From Lytechinus pictus (taxonomy: Eukaryota > Echinodermata > Echinoidea > Temnopleuroida > Toxopneustidae): a stretch of DNA of 64,000 nucleotides. This document shows, piece by piece, positions 46,501 through 58,500 of the stretch. The notes beneath the pieces were generated by a model. That model was not told the DNA's origin. It saw only the letters and a program-made list of their open reading frames with translations, and searched no databases. Position 1 is the first letter of the stretch, and the number at the start of each line of letters is the position of its first letter. A program made the position numbers and the translations under genes. Location: NCBI RefSeq assembly GCF_037042905.1, contig NC_087247.1, positions 42,569,920-42,633,919 of the forward strand, given 5' to 3'.

Positions 46501-49500
46501 CGAATCAGTGAAAGCATTAAATAATCTAACTACAAGCTTATTTGTTACTACCAAATTGTATCACAAAATGTTTACTTTATTACAAAATTGGACTTTATTT
46601 ACTTTATGTTGTATCTTTTTATGAGGGAAAATAATTATGGTTTTTGTATGAAGTTAGGGAGATCAATTTTTTTTTTCTTAAAATTGTCAAATTCATTTTA
46701 TTTTAACAATATAACATTTTAACAAAATTCTAAAGAGAAAACTGACAAAAGCTTTATATTGGAACTGCAATGATTGTTCAAATAATGGGAAAATATTAAT
46801 GTTTTAACATAAAATCAATTTATGTGTTTCCTTACTAAAAGGGGCGGTCTCCATATTTGTTGTTGCCATCTCAGGAAGGAAGGAATCTTGAACCAGGTAA
46901 TGTAAACAACCTTCTTTTCTGGTTACTTAATATGGCTTGATATGTTATATTTGTATAATTTGTTTCCAAGGATTTGATGTTTGGAGAGAAGTAACATTAA
47001 CAAGAACATTAATTATGACATTTCTTTTTCTTGTTGGTGGACTGACATAAAACATGTGGGCTCATAATGGTTAAGTAAATAATCCTAGTGAGTTAACAAA
47101 ATCGAGAGGTCTTATTTTTACAATTTCAGGTCAGATATTCTCAAGAATTCTTACCATGCTAGTAACCTCTACAAATGTTTTTTTCATGAACTACTTAAGG
47201 TACTTTTTGTTGATATGTGTACATGCCGTAGGCTTGCACAAGGAAGGAAGTCAAGCACATGATGTCATGCTTTGCGCCAAATATTAAATGCTTGAAAGTA
47301 ACACTGTCATGACCACAGTCATCTTATTATTTTGCAAATGTTTAAAAGAAATAGAAGTGGTATATACATGTTGTAGGTGTTGATGACATATTTTATGTAG
47401 ATAAGCAATGGAATTTGTAGGACATTTTCCTATCGAATCAAATATGTTTGAGGAGAATTGTGGTTGCTATGTATGTTGCAAAAAGACATGTCTGATGAAG
47501 AATACAGCATGAAGTATTGAAACAATTTATTTAATTTTCTTTCAGGTATGCAATTTAAAATGAAAGTATTGACATTATTTTTCCTCCAAAGGTATCTAAA
47601 GATAATGTCTTTTTCTATTTAAAGAAATTTGTCCATTCCATTCTATCTTTGCAAAATGAATTATGGTACAGTGATATGATATTCACATATTTTTACATGA
47701 GATTACATGATATTCTTCCTTAAAAAAACTATGGGGGAAAATGTAGACACTTTTTCGAGTTGCTTGCTTTGATTTAATTGATTGGATTCTTTCTCTCTCT
47801 CTCTTTTAGAAAAGATTTTTTTGTTTATTCTTGATTTCGACTTACTGAAATTGTCCTATTAGACAATGCAACCCAAAATATGATATTTTGCTATAAATGT
47901 TTAATCTTGAATTGCATCCTGAATAAATATTTTGTGTAAAATTCTTTATTATAGTCTTCATTATTTGTCTCAGGGAGAATGGAAGAGAGAATGATCATAT
48001 ACCAGCCACATGATTGGTGTGATATCATTTTACATGTAGCACTATACTTTGAATGATTATAGGAAGCACTTAATTATAATACAATGTCAACTTTCTGCTA
48101 TTCCATATCATCACCATATATGGAAATGTTAGTACACTTTGCCATGAATCTTTCCAAGAAAAATATGTTCATATATGTTGCAACTGATCATTCTTTGTAA
48201 CAGTATTGGGAATCCCTCAGGCCCGTTGGAGAATATTTCCTTTATTATTAGTCAAAAGTGATAATGTATTTTTTTTTTAGTGGGAACTTCTTTGCATAAA
48301 AAAATGAAAATTGAAATGCACTACTTTTAAACAATTGTAAATCCTCAAAATTGTAGTTTTGTATGGTAGAGCTTTTTATGAATAAATATTCATAATACTA
48401 CACAGAAATTTTACATAGTGCCCCAACTCTAATAGTCTTCGGGTGTTTTAGTCTTTTCAGTCGGGGGAGGGGCATTATGGCCCCCTAAGATCTTGACTTT
48501 GGTTCGTGTAATCACACCAAAAAACGAAAAATTCATGATGACAGAGAATGAAATACCTGTAATCAACAGGGTTGTATGGTATAATCTACCGTACTCATTT
48601 TGTTGTATAAGGATTGATTATGCTAATTTATGGCTAAAATTAGACCTTGGTTAAAATTTATTGAAGTCTTTGAACTGCAATCATTTTAGAGACTCTTTAT
48701 TAGATTTTAATCAAGTGCACATCAAAAATTGTATAAAAATGTTTTCATAATTATTGTATTTGAACTTCTTACTTTTTATTATCAACAACAAGAAATTATA
48801 AAGTTATTTTAGTTAGTGTAAAAAGATTTTTATTTTTATTTCAGTTAGGAACAGAATTTGCATGGGATTTGTATGAAATCGTGTTTTTTAGCAGTTTGGT
48901 GTCTGACATGCACTTGCACAGTGTTACTTGATGATTTTGGAACCTTGTACCCAGGCATCACAAATTCTGTCTTAAAGGTTACTTGAGACTTGAAAAGGAA
49001 ACAAATTTAGGAAGTCTGGAGAATTATAGATCAGTGCTTAGAGTGGTAATTTTGGAAGTCCAGTGTATCATGTTTTTACCCCCCCCCCCTTTTAACTATC
49101 TCCCCTCCTTGTCTCTCTTCTCCCTACTATTTGTTTTATATTTATTTTCCTTCTCCCATTCTCTATACATTTCTTTTGAAATCTTTTCTTTTCAGTTTTC
49201 TTTTGTATGTTTATTGCATATCTTTGTACTTGGCCCCATCCTCACAAGTTTTTCTCAGAGCCCTTCCAATTTTGCTGTGTTATTTTTTTATGTGTGTGTT
49301 TGTATTGTCTACTTTGATTTTTAATGGAAATAAATGGTCTCCCTTATCGATAAATCTAATCCTCTTCTTTCATCCATATAAAACCTTCCAAAATATTAGG
49401 TCCAGCATTCAAGGGTCAGATAGTGATCATGGAATCACCAAGTTTACCCCCTTCAAACCAGAGCCTTCCAGAAATCAAACAATCAGAAGCTCCAAAGATG

Positions 49501-52500
49501 CCAGAAGGATTGATACAGAGGTTCAAACCATTTGGATGGGGTAAGCTCAGAAATTCAGAGTCGTCCCATGTTAATCTTCGGTTTTCTTGGATATGAGAAT
49601 CAGACATTTTTTTACCCAATTTGAGAGGAATGTTTTTATTAACATGTCAAATAATATCATACTTCACACTTACAAAATCTACAATACACCGTATAAAGAT
49701 GCAATATAATGTTAATAAGATATAATAAGATATGAGGATGTGGGGACATGTTTCTTCTGAAGTGATAAATGTAGTCACCATCTGTGCTGTTCAAGTGGAC
49801 ATGGAGGTGGTCATAGTATCAGGGCCCCGATGCATACAAGTTACTATTGTGACGGTATCACTAAAAAATAAAGTAAAAAATAAAAAATAAAGAGTGGTTG
49901 GTTTGTGGATATTTATTTTATTTATGCTCCAGCGAGCCTGGTGTCTCTTTATAAACAAATGTTGTAAAGAGAGGAGAATCTAGTGCTCTCATAAAAAGGC
50001 TAGATGGTGGCAGCTTACCGTTATGAATGATTGATTTATATTTGGTGGAAATTGATGAGAAATTGTGAGAAGTTTAGAGTGCAAGTGCAGAGACACTCCC
50101 TTTTCTTTCTTTCTTCTCTCTCTCTCCGTCTCGCTCGGTCTCTCTTCTCTTTTAATCCCTTGTATATAAACCCCCCTATCACGCCACATTTGGTGGCAGC
50201 GGTGGGATTGATTTCGTTCTTGACTTAAATGATCTCGATCTTGTTAAGTGAATATTTTTGTTCAAGCAACAGCCAAGTTGCCTGTTGCATTTTTCTTATT
50301 TTGAAAAAGTTGCGAAGAAAAGTACCATTGTTTCAAGTGTTGGAGTAACTAATGTTTACCAGACAATTAGTATGTTCTTAAAAGTAAGCTTAGAGTAAAT
50401 TATTAGATAAACTTAGTAGTAATAATAAAAACAGAAAATTAAAGTCTGTTAATTGAATTAGTATGAAATAAGTTCTGATAATACAAAAGGCTCACTGGTG
50501 ACATCATTTTGTCAAATTCTGCTTTCTGGCAATTAGAATCCAAATTAATCCAGAAAATGGAACATGAAAATCATGGTTCTGATCACGGCAAAAATCTGGG
50601 ACATCAACCAGTCCTCGAGCGACAAGATGTTCCCCGACAATGGGCTGTAGATACCCAAGATCCAGAAATCGCTTTTCAGCTACCTGGCTATGAAGATGTT
50701 ATCCCGGAAGGACGTAGACGTATTTATACTGCTAATGGATTTCAGCAAAATCCATCCTATGTCAATAGCGACCATTCTACTGAGACTTTTGTTCATCGCC
50801 GGAGTCTTGGACCAATCCATTCCACTCTGGAGATAATCCCTGATAAATTTGCTGGAAAGATGCCATGGTCCGATTATAAGAGACATTTTGATGTTTGCAT
50901 GCAGCTCAATCGTTGGACCGATGTAGAAGCAGGACAATATTTGGCAACACGGTTGCAAGGATCCGCGTTGAAGGTGTTGAATAACATTCCAACTGGACAG
51001 ATTTTGAACTTGTGTACCATTTGGATAGACGATTTGGATCAGGTGATCAAGCTGAGAATTACCTATTTGAACTCAGGATGAGACGTTGTCAGCCTAAGAG
51101 ACTTTGCAAGAGAAAGGACATTACAGCCGTGAATGCCCCAAACCTTACCAGGGAAACGGACAGAGGCCATCCCAAAGGACCGAGGGACAGTCAGGAAATC
51201 AAGGTCCAAGAGTTTAGGACAAGAGTTTTCAACTACTACAAGTATGCCAATTGTTTGTACGATAACTGATGCCAGTTATGGAATGTATGTACCAGTTGTT
51301 ATTGTGGAACGGCCTGTTAATTTTCTGATTGACACAGGAGCAATGCTTACCATACTTTCAATTTCTTTGTACAAGCAAATACAACGAAGGAATGAATTGA
51401 TCCCTACAAATATTAGACTTAAAGGGGAATCCAACCCAAATAAAAACTTGTTTTTATAAGGAAAAGAAAAATCAGACAAGTTAATAGGTGAAAGTTTGAA
51501 CAATATTAGACAAACAACAAGAAAGTTATGAATTTTTAAAAGTTATAAATATTGGTAATCACTATACCCATGGAGACTTCAAATTGGCCGCATATGGGAA
51601 GTCATAGTGATGTAAGGCAAGGACTACTCTTCCATGTACTCCAATACATATTATGGCTAAAATGTCATTTTCCCCAAAAGTTATTTCAAATTATAGTTTT
51701 CTTTCATGAATATACTACCTGGGTTATATTTAGATTACTGCCCCAGGGGAATGGGTACTTAGGAGAAAACCACAAATCCCTGATAATAAAGTACATGGCC
51801 TATGGGAAAGTTGTCCTTGCCCCTTGTTATAATTTACTTACTCACTTGCCAATTTGAAATCTACATAGTATTAGTGATATCAATTTTAAAGCAGCTATAA
51901 CTTTCTTATTGCTTGTCCGATTTCTTTCAAACTTTCACCATTCTGTTTAATTTATTTTTCTCCTTCCCAACACAACATTTTATAGCCAAGGCTGGATTCC
52001 CCTTTAAGCAAGCTGATGGGGCAGAAGTTACAGTGTATGGAACAGTTTCCTTAACCCTGGAAATTGGACTCACTAAACTTCAAACTTCGTTTGTGGTGGC
52101 CAGCATTCGAAATGATGGAATTCTTGGCATGGATGTACTCCTCAAGACAGGAAGTGTTATACATTGTGATAAGTTTGAACTTCAGCTCAATGGTGATACT
52201 ATTCAATGTGCAGACTCAGCTGGTGAAATTTTGTCAGTACGACAAGTTGACAGTACCTCGGATGAAATAAGCCAAGTACCGGATTTCCTGCAACCTCTTT
52301 TTGAGAAGTCGAAAGAAGACACTAGCAGTAATGGTCATACAAAGATAGCTAAGCTTCTATCTGATTATCAAGATGTATTCTCTCAAGGCCTTTGACGAAT
52401 TGGCGCGGGACAGGTGGCATGTATGCTGTGTCACCTTATCAGTGCGGCCAATGTCATGATCACCTTGAGAGAATACATCTTGATAATCAGATAGAAGCTT

Positions 52501-55500
52501 AGCTATCTTTGTATGATCATTACTGCTAGTAAACCAACTGCAGCTTGCATCGAGTTGGAACCAGTGTCACCCTTTGATGACTCAGACCAGGAAACTCCAG
52601 CTGTACATACTTCACCTGCCCCTATGCATTCTCCTACTCCACTTTCTTCAGCTTCGTCCGTTCCCCCAAGCCCTACTGTCCCCAAGACCCCTTCTCCAGC
52701 TCCCGTACAACTCCCTCCACAGACCCCACCCAAGAAGGTCATAATAGAAGATGTCCAGGAGGTGTTGGTTAAGGTAACCAGACCGAAAACAAAGGCTGGC
52801 ACCTTAAAGCTCAGATCAGTCCGTCGTTACCGAAACCTTCTATCATGTAAATGGCGTGGAAAAGAGAGGGAATGTCCAGACCCATACTTCCCATTTTGAC
52901 TATGATTAACCTATTTACCTGTACAGGCTTGGAAATTCTTGTGTATATATTCTTGAATGTTTTTTTTGTGACGGAATCACTAAAAAATAAAATAGCAAAA
53001 CTTACGTAACAAACAAATTGTGACGTCATAATGCACCGTTTTTTTTGTAGCGTCCTTTAGTTAGTAATTTTGTTGTGACGTAGCACTGGTCATGGCTACT
53101 TCTGGTCAGAAACCATTAGCAATGCGCCTAAATTGCGTAATTAATAAAATGCGCACTCCATATCTTGCCCCATAAAAGTTACTTTTTATAACGAAAATTA
53201 TCATTAATCTAGATAAAGATTTGTTGTTCACGGTACCAAGGTTACTGTTATCTCGACTGACATATTTTCTTCCTGACAACTGAGCAAACCTTTCAAGGTA
53301 ATTTAATCTTTATTTCTCCAGTAATATTTGCCGACTATTTTATGAAAAGATTATGATTGCTGAATGGAGATTCCAAATTAATTATCTTGATTCTCTATTT
53401 TGGAAAGTTTTAATAGGAGAAATTGGGTCACATAAACTTTGTTCGAAGTTGCGTCATATAATATTCCCATTTTTGCCATTATTGAAAGAGGCTTATTCTG
53501 TGTTGTATTCCGTCTAATTTTCATGGTACGTCAGTATGCGCATTTGAGATGTTTGGCTTTTTAACCATAAATGTGTGAAATATTTGCCAATGTATTTTGG
53601 TCAATTTCAAGATGTGCCATTATTGGTCAAGTTTAAGAGATGCCAATAATGCTGGGTCAGTTTTTATATGCCAATATTTTTGTCAAGATTAAAAGATGCC
53701 AATATACTTGGTCAGTTTTTTTTATATGCCAATATTTTTGTCAAGTTTAAAAGATGCCAATATAATACTTGGTCAGTTTTTATATGCCAATATTTTTGTC
53801 AAGATTAAAAGATGCCAGTATACTTGGTCAGTTTTTATATGCCAATATTTTGTCAAGTTTAAAAGATGCCAATAATACTTGGTCAGTTTTTATATACCAA
53901 TATATTGTCAAGTTTAAAAGATGCCAATATACTTGGTCAAGTTCAAAATGTGCCAATTTTGGTCGAGTTCAAAATGTGCCAATTTAGGTCAATATCAATA
54001 TGTGCCAATTTTGGTCAATATCAAATATGCTTTTCACACTACTTTTTTTTTCTTAACCCCGGGAAATTGGTGGGGCTAAGGGGGGGCCTTAGCCTCACCA
54101 ATTTCCCGGGGTTAAGCTTAGCCCACTTTGTTTTCACACTACGTTTTAGCAAAGTGGGCTAGCACGGTAAATAGTACGGTACTATCTGGCCCTGCAAAAA
54201 AGCAGGGTTAGCCGGCTTGTGGTGCTAGCACCACTATTGCGGTGCTAAGAGATGCAGTGTGAAACGAAACTGGGCTAAGGAAAAGTGGGGTTAAGCAACA
54301 GCCAATCACAAAAGTCGAAATTGCACGTTAATCACGCTCTGTATAGTAAAATCATCAATATTCATGAGCTGTGGGATAGTCCGGGGTTAAGGCGTTAACC
54401 CCGGCTAAGCAGATAGTATGGGGTTAAGAAAGACTGTGTGAATCCAAAAAAAGATAGTATGGGGTTAAGGATAGTCGGGGTTAAGGATACTATGGGGTTA
54501 ACGAAATGCAATGTGGAAAGCATAAAAATGTGCCAATTTTGGTCGAGTTCAAAATGTGCCAATTTTGGTCAATATCAATATGTGCCAATTTTGGTCAATA
54601 TCAAATATGCTTTTCACACTACTTTTTTTTTCTTAACCCCGGGAAATTGGTGGGGCTAAGGGGGGGCCTTAGCCTCACCAATTTCCCGGGGTTAAGCTTA
54701 GCCCACTTTGTTTTCACACTACGTTTTAGCAAAGTGGGCTAGCACGGTAAATAGTACGGTACTATCTGGCCCTGCAAAAAAGCAGGGTTAGCCGGCTTGT
54801 GGTGCTAGCACCACTATTGCGGTGCTAAGAGATGCAGTGTGAAACGAAACTGGGCTAAGGAAAAGTGGGGTTAAGCAACAGCCAATCACAGAAGTCGAAA
54901 TTACACGTTAATCACGCTCTGTATAGTAAAATCATCAATATTCATGAGCTGTGGGATAGTCCGGGGTTAAGGCGTTAACCCCGGCTAAGCAGATAGTATG
55001 GGGTTAAGAAAGACTGTGTGAATCCAAAAAAAGATAGTATGGGGTTAAGGATAGTCGGGGTTAAGGATACTATGGGGTTAACGAAATGCAATGTGGAAAG
55101 CATAAAAATGTGCCAATTTTGGTCGATTTCAAAATGTGCCAATTTTGGTCAATATTAAAATGTGCCAATTTGGTCGATTTCAAAATGTACCAATTCTCAG
55201 TGAATTTATAAAATGTTATTGATAATGATGTTGTTTATGTATTGATGTATTCTTATGTATTATTGGTCACTTGTAAGAAACCATTCTTGGAAAAGGTGAA
55301 CTGATATTTTGGTAGAGTGTTTATACTTTTCTGTGGCTGAATGAAAATAAGCTGCAACAATTGAGACGCGGCCCAGGTCGTTGAGCAGAGTGACATCTGT
55401 CTCGAATGCAACCGTGCTTTTCGTCTAACCTTACCCAGGGTAGTTTCCGTGACATTAATGGTTTGAGATGAATGGTGTATTGGTATTTGAATCTGGACAT

Positions 55501-58500
55501 TATGAATTTATTACTTACAGGTATATCTTAATAAAGATGAATTTTTGGAGCAGAAGGCTGAGAGCCTTCGTAACTTAGATATGTCACCAGGGGTCTCTAT
55601 ATGAGGCATCCTTGATCTTTTAAGAAGATCATAGTACTGTTAGGAATAGGACTTAATGTTAACAGATGAATATTGATTATTTTCGGATTTTACCTGACTA
55701 TAGATCCTTGATCTTTTATAGGACAGATAGTTGAGATTAGGATTTTGATGAGTTCCTGATAGTTCAGGCAGAGTTGTAAATATGTAAATTATTCTATTGT
55801 GTAGGATGCCTCCTAGGATAAAGGCAGTCATTTACTATTTCGAATAATCAAAGCCTTTACTCCTTTCTAAAAATAGACATGTATAGTAAAGAAAGAGGAA
55901 TTATAGGGATGTATTGATTTTTCAATACAATCTTTTCATGAGACAATTAGGTTTACTTGATAGTTTTCTTTGAAAAGCAATAAGGAAAGAATCCTTGGAT
56001 GAATTCGGATTTTCCTGGGATTTAAGTTTGTTTAAAAAGATGTCAAGTAAGTTCTGATAGTTGTGATAGGAAGGAATGTGGCAATTTGAGACTCGTCCTA
56101 TCTAAAGACTTAGGTTAGTAAAAAGTTAAATGATAAGCTGACAAAGTGAGCTATCATTGAATACTTAAGGGGCGGATAGGCCGGTTTGGAAAATTATCCC
56201 GTTGAGTGGTGACTCTGTTGGACTGAAGTTGAAAGTTAGGTTATTTTAGTGTTTTAGCTCAGAATAGAGAAACAAAGAATCTAGTGAATGGCCAAGGGCC
56301 TAGTTTTAGAAAGTGATAGAGAGGCTAGACGTAGCCAAGAATAGAACTTCTTTTCATGCTTTCGCTGGAGTGAAAAGTATATTTGTTGGAAAGAAACTAG
56401 TAACAGTTCATGATCAACTTACAACTTTGATCAGTCTCGTAATAGTGGTGATTTAGAACATAGATAGAATTTAAGACATATTGGTTTTTAAGAATATTTA
56501 TTGTTGTCATAAAGAAATGATGACAAGTATTTTGAATAAATTATGACGACAAAACAGTCATGAGGTGTCGTCTGTAAATAATGTACATAGTATACATAGA
56601 TCAAAGAAGAATTTATTGAACAGAACACAACTTGATATTGGCAACAATGCCTAGCTGTTAGTTTAAGTTTATTAATAAAGAATTACTTGTTATTGATTCA
56701 GTTGAACAATTACTGAATACAGAGTTAGTTATTTTACTAGAGTAATTGTCTGGTGTGAACGTTAGTTACAGAAGTGGAAAACGATGATTGGTACGTTTAC
56801 TTTTACTCGAGATAGCAAATTTAGAAAATGAGATCATTTATAGAACGAAATCACTTTTCCATGTCATTGTGCCTGAGATTGCTCGCTACCGATTATGAGG
56901 AGTTAGCATGAGAGACTGTGAGAGAGAGACTTTTAATGTATTGAGTCGTAAGTGTATTGTTTTTGGCAAGTTTGACTTTGCATGCGAGGCACTGAGTGTG
57001 CAGTGATGCTGTTGCACGTGTGTGCTATGCTGAATCATGTGTTGTTGATGAATTTGATTGTTTGTGCACGTTTTAGTGTGCAAAATTACTAGTTTGCTTG
57101 TCTTGTTTTAATGGTAAGTTCTTAGATCAATTTATTAGTAAATATTAGAATCATGCAATGTTTCCACTCACCAGAATTGTTGCAATGAGGCAGATTTCCG
57201 TGAGGATGATGGAGAGCATTTGAAATTGTGTGCACGTGGAAAGGTGCAAATGTTTACGGTTTTCAGTGTCTTGAGGTCAAAGGTGACCGATTACGGGTTG
57301 TGACGTATGTATTGTATTGGTGAATAAGCCAATTGGAGTGGTTGGTTTTGTGGATATTTATTTTATTTATGCTCCAGCGAGCCTGGAGTCTCTTTATAAA
57401 CGAATGTTGTAAAGAGAGGAGAATCTAGTGCTCTCATAAAAGGCTAGATGGTGGCAGCTTACCGTTATGAATGATTGATTTATATTTGGTGGAAATTGAT
57501 GAGAAATTGTGAGAAGTATAGAGTGCAAGTGCAGAGACACTCCCTTTTCTTTCCTTCTTCTCTCTCTCTTAGTCTCGCTCGGTCTCTCTCCCCTCCTCTC
57601 TTCTCTTTTAATCCCTTGTATATAACCTCCCCCCTATCACGCCACACTATTATTGTAACGTTTATTGTTAACTTCAAAGGAATCCTTGATTTTGATTGGC
57701 TGTTAAGCATTGTTACCATGGTATTGTAGTTACCATTGAATAGCAAAGTTACTGTGATAGTAACTTTTATGTAAGACTCTCTGATGTTCTTGACTGGTCC
57801 AGTGATCATTGTCTTGAAATGTCTTCTTTGATGGTGTCTCTGCTCCTCTCCTAAGCTTTAGGAGATTGAGGAACCTCTAGTTGCCTGCACTCCAGACCCT
57901 CTGTAGACTGTAGTTTAGTGATTATAGTCCAACTTTTCTTTTGAGATAGTTCAGATGAATGAGGTATTCTTGTTGATTTGAGGCAGTGTAGTCTTGATAT
58001 GTTTTCCATGGTCATATATGTTGCTCACTGACACCTGATATCATGGTTGTATTCGGTACACACTTTTTGTCTCGCCCACCAGAGGTGAAGGCGAGAATTA
58101 GGGATCCAAATGTCGTCCGTCCGTCCACAAACCTTATGACTTATAACTCCACAACCGTAAGTCGCTTTTCAACCAAACTTGGATGGTAGATGGACTTGGG
58201 GGACCTGCATCTTATGCTGCAGTCGGAGGTCACATGGTAAGGTCAAAGGTCATTTTCAGGTCAACGTTAAAGTTTACATGCAAGACTCTCTTAAGACTCT
58301 CTTATGACACCTAACTCAAAATTTCTTGGTATCTTTATTGATTGTAAATTATCATGGAAAGTTCATATTGATCACCTTTGTAAATTGCTCTCAAGAAATC
58401 TTGGAGTAATTAATAAACTTAAGCCTCATTTTCCTCATCACATTTTGAAATTATTGTATTCTACTCTATTGTTACCATATCTGAATAATGGAATTTTAGC

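Larger units (their letters stand above)
53947..55106 (+). repeat. Tandem duplication, 580-bp unit
   Basis: Sequence around 54027-54523 recurs at 54607-55103 with a constant 580-bp offset and only a few differences seen (for example cacaaaagtc against cacagaagtc). Each copy holds one hairpin MITE plus flanking minisatellite. Confidence 0.92.
49848..57646 (+). mobile_element. Defective Gypsy-type LTR retrotransposon
   Basis: Bounded by TGTGACGG...CGCCACA terminal repeats and flanked by CTAT on both sides (49844-49847 and 57647-57650). The interior (50189-52966) keeps pieces of gag, protease, the very start of reverse transcriptase, and a proline-rich pol tail. Most of reverse transcriptase, RNase H and integrase are absent, so it cannot be autonomous. 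It lies in intron 5 of the POLR1G-like gene, same strand. Confidence 0.85.
52967..57646 (+). repeat. 3' LTR, 4.68 kb
   Basis: Begins TGTGACGGAATCACTAAAAA as the 5' LTR does and ends with the same 310-bp block and CGCCACA. The central 4.3 kb, missing from the 5' LTR, holds a TGCCAAT-type minisatellite, a duplicated hairpin MITE and about 2 kb of non-coding DNA (55200-57330). Confidence 0.8.
49820..57775. mobile_element. MITE split by the LTR retrotransposon
   Basis: CAGGGCCCCGATGCATACAA at 49820 starts a TIR-like sequence that continues after the LTR element with tattgtaacg (57651) and ends near agttactgtgatagtaac (57749-57766), an inverted partner of acaagttactat. The core has gattggctg and ttgttaccatgg, as in the 29653 MITE. 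Confidence 0.6.

Noticed and set aside
49989-50228. Frames in both LTR copies
   Set aside because: They cover CT-rich LTR sequence and leader DNA with no protein similarity.
53769-54742. Frames of 72-98 codons with CQFW/PIL repeats
   Set aside because: They are translations of the TGCCAAT minisatellite and the hairpin MITE, repeated exactly with the duplication.
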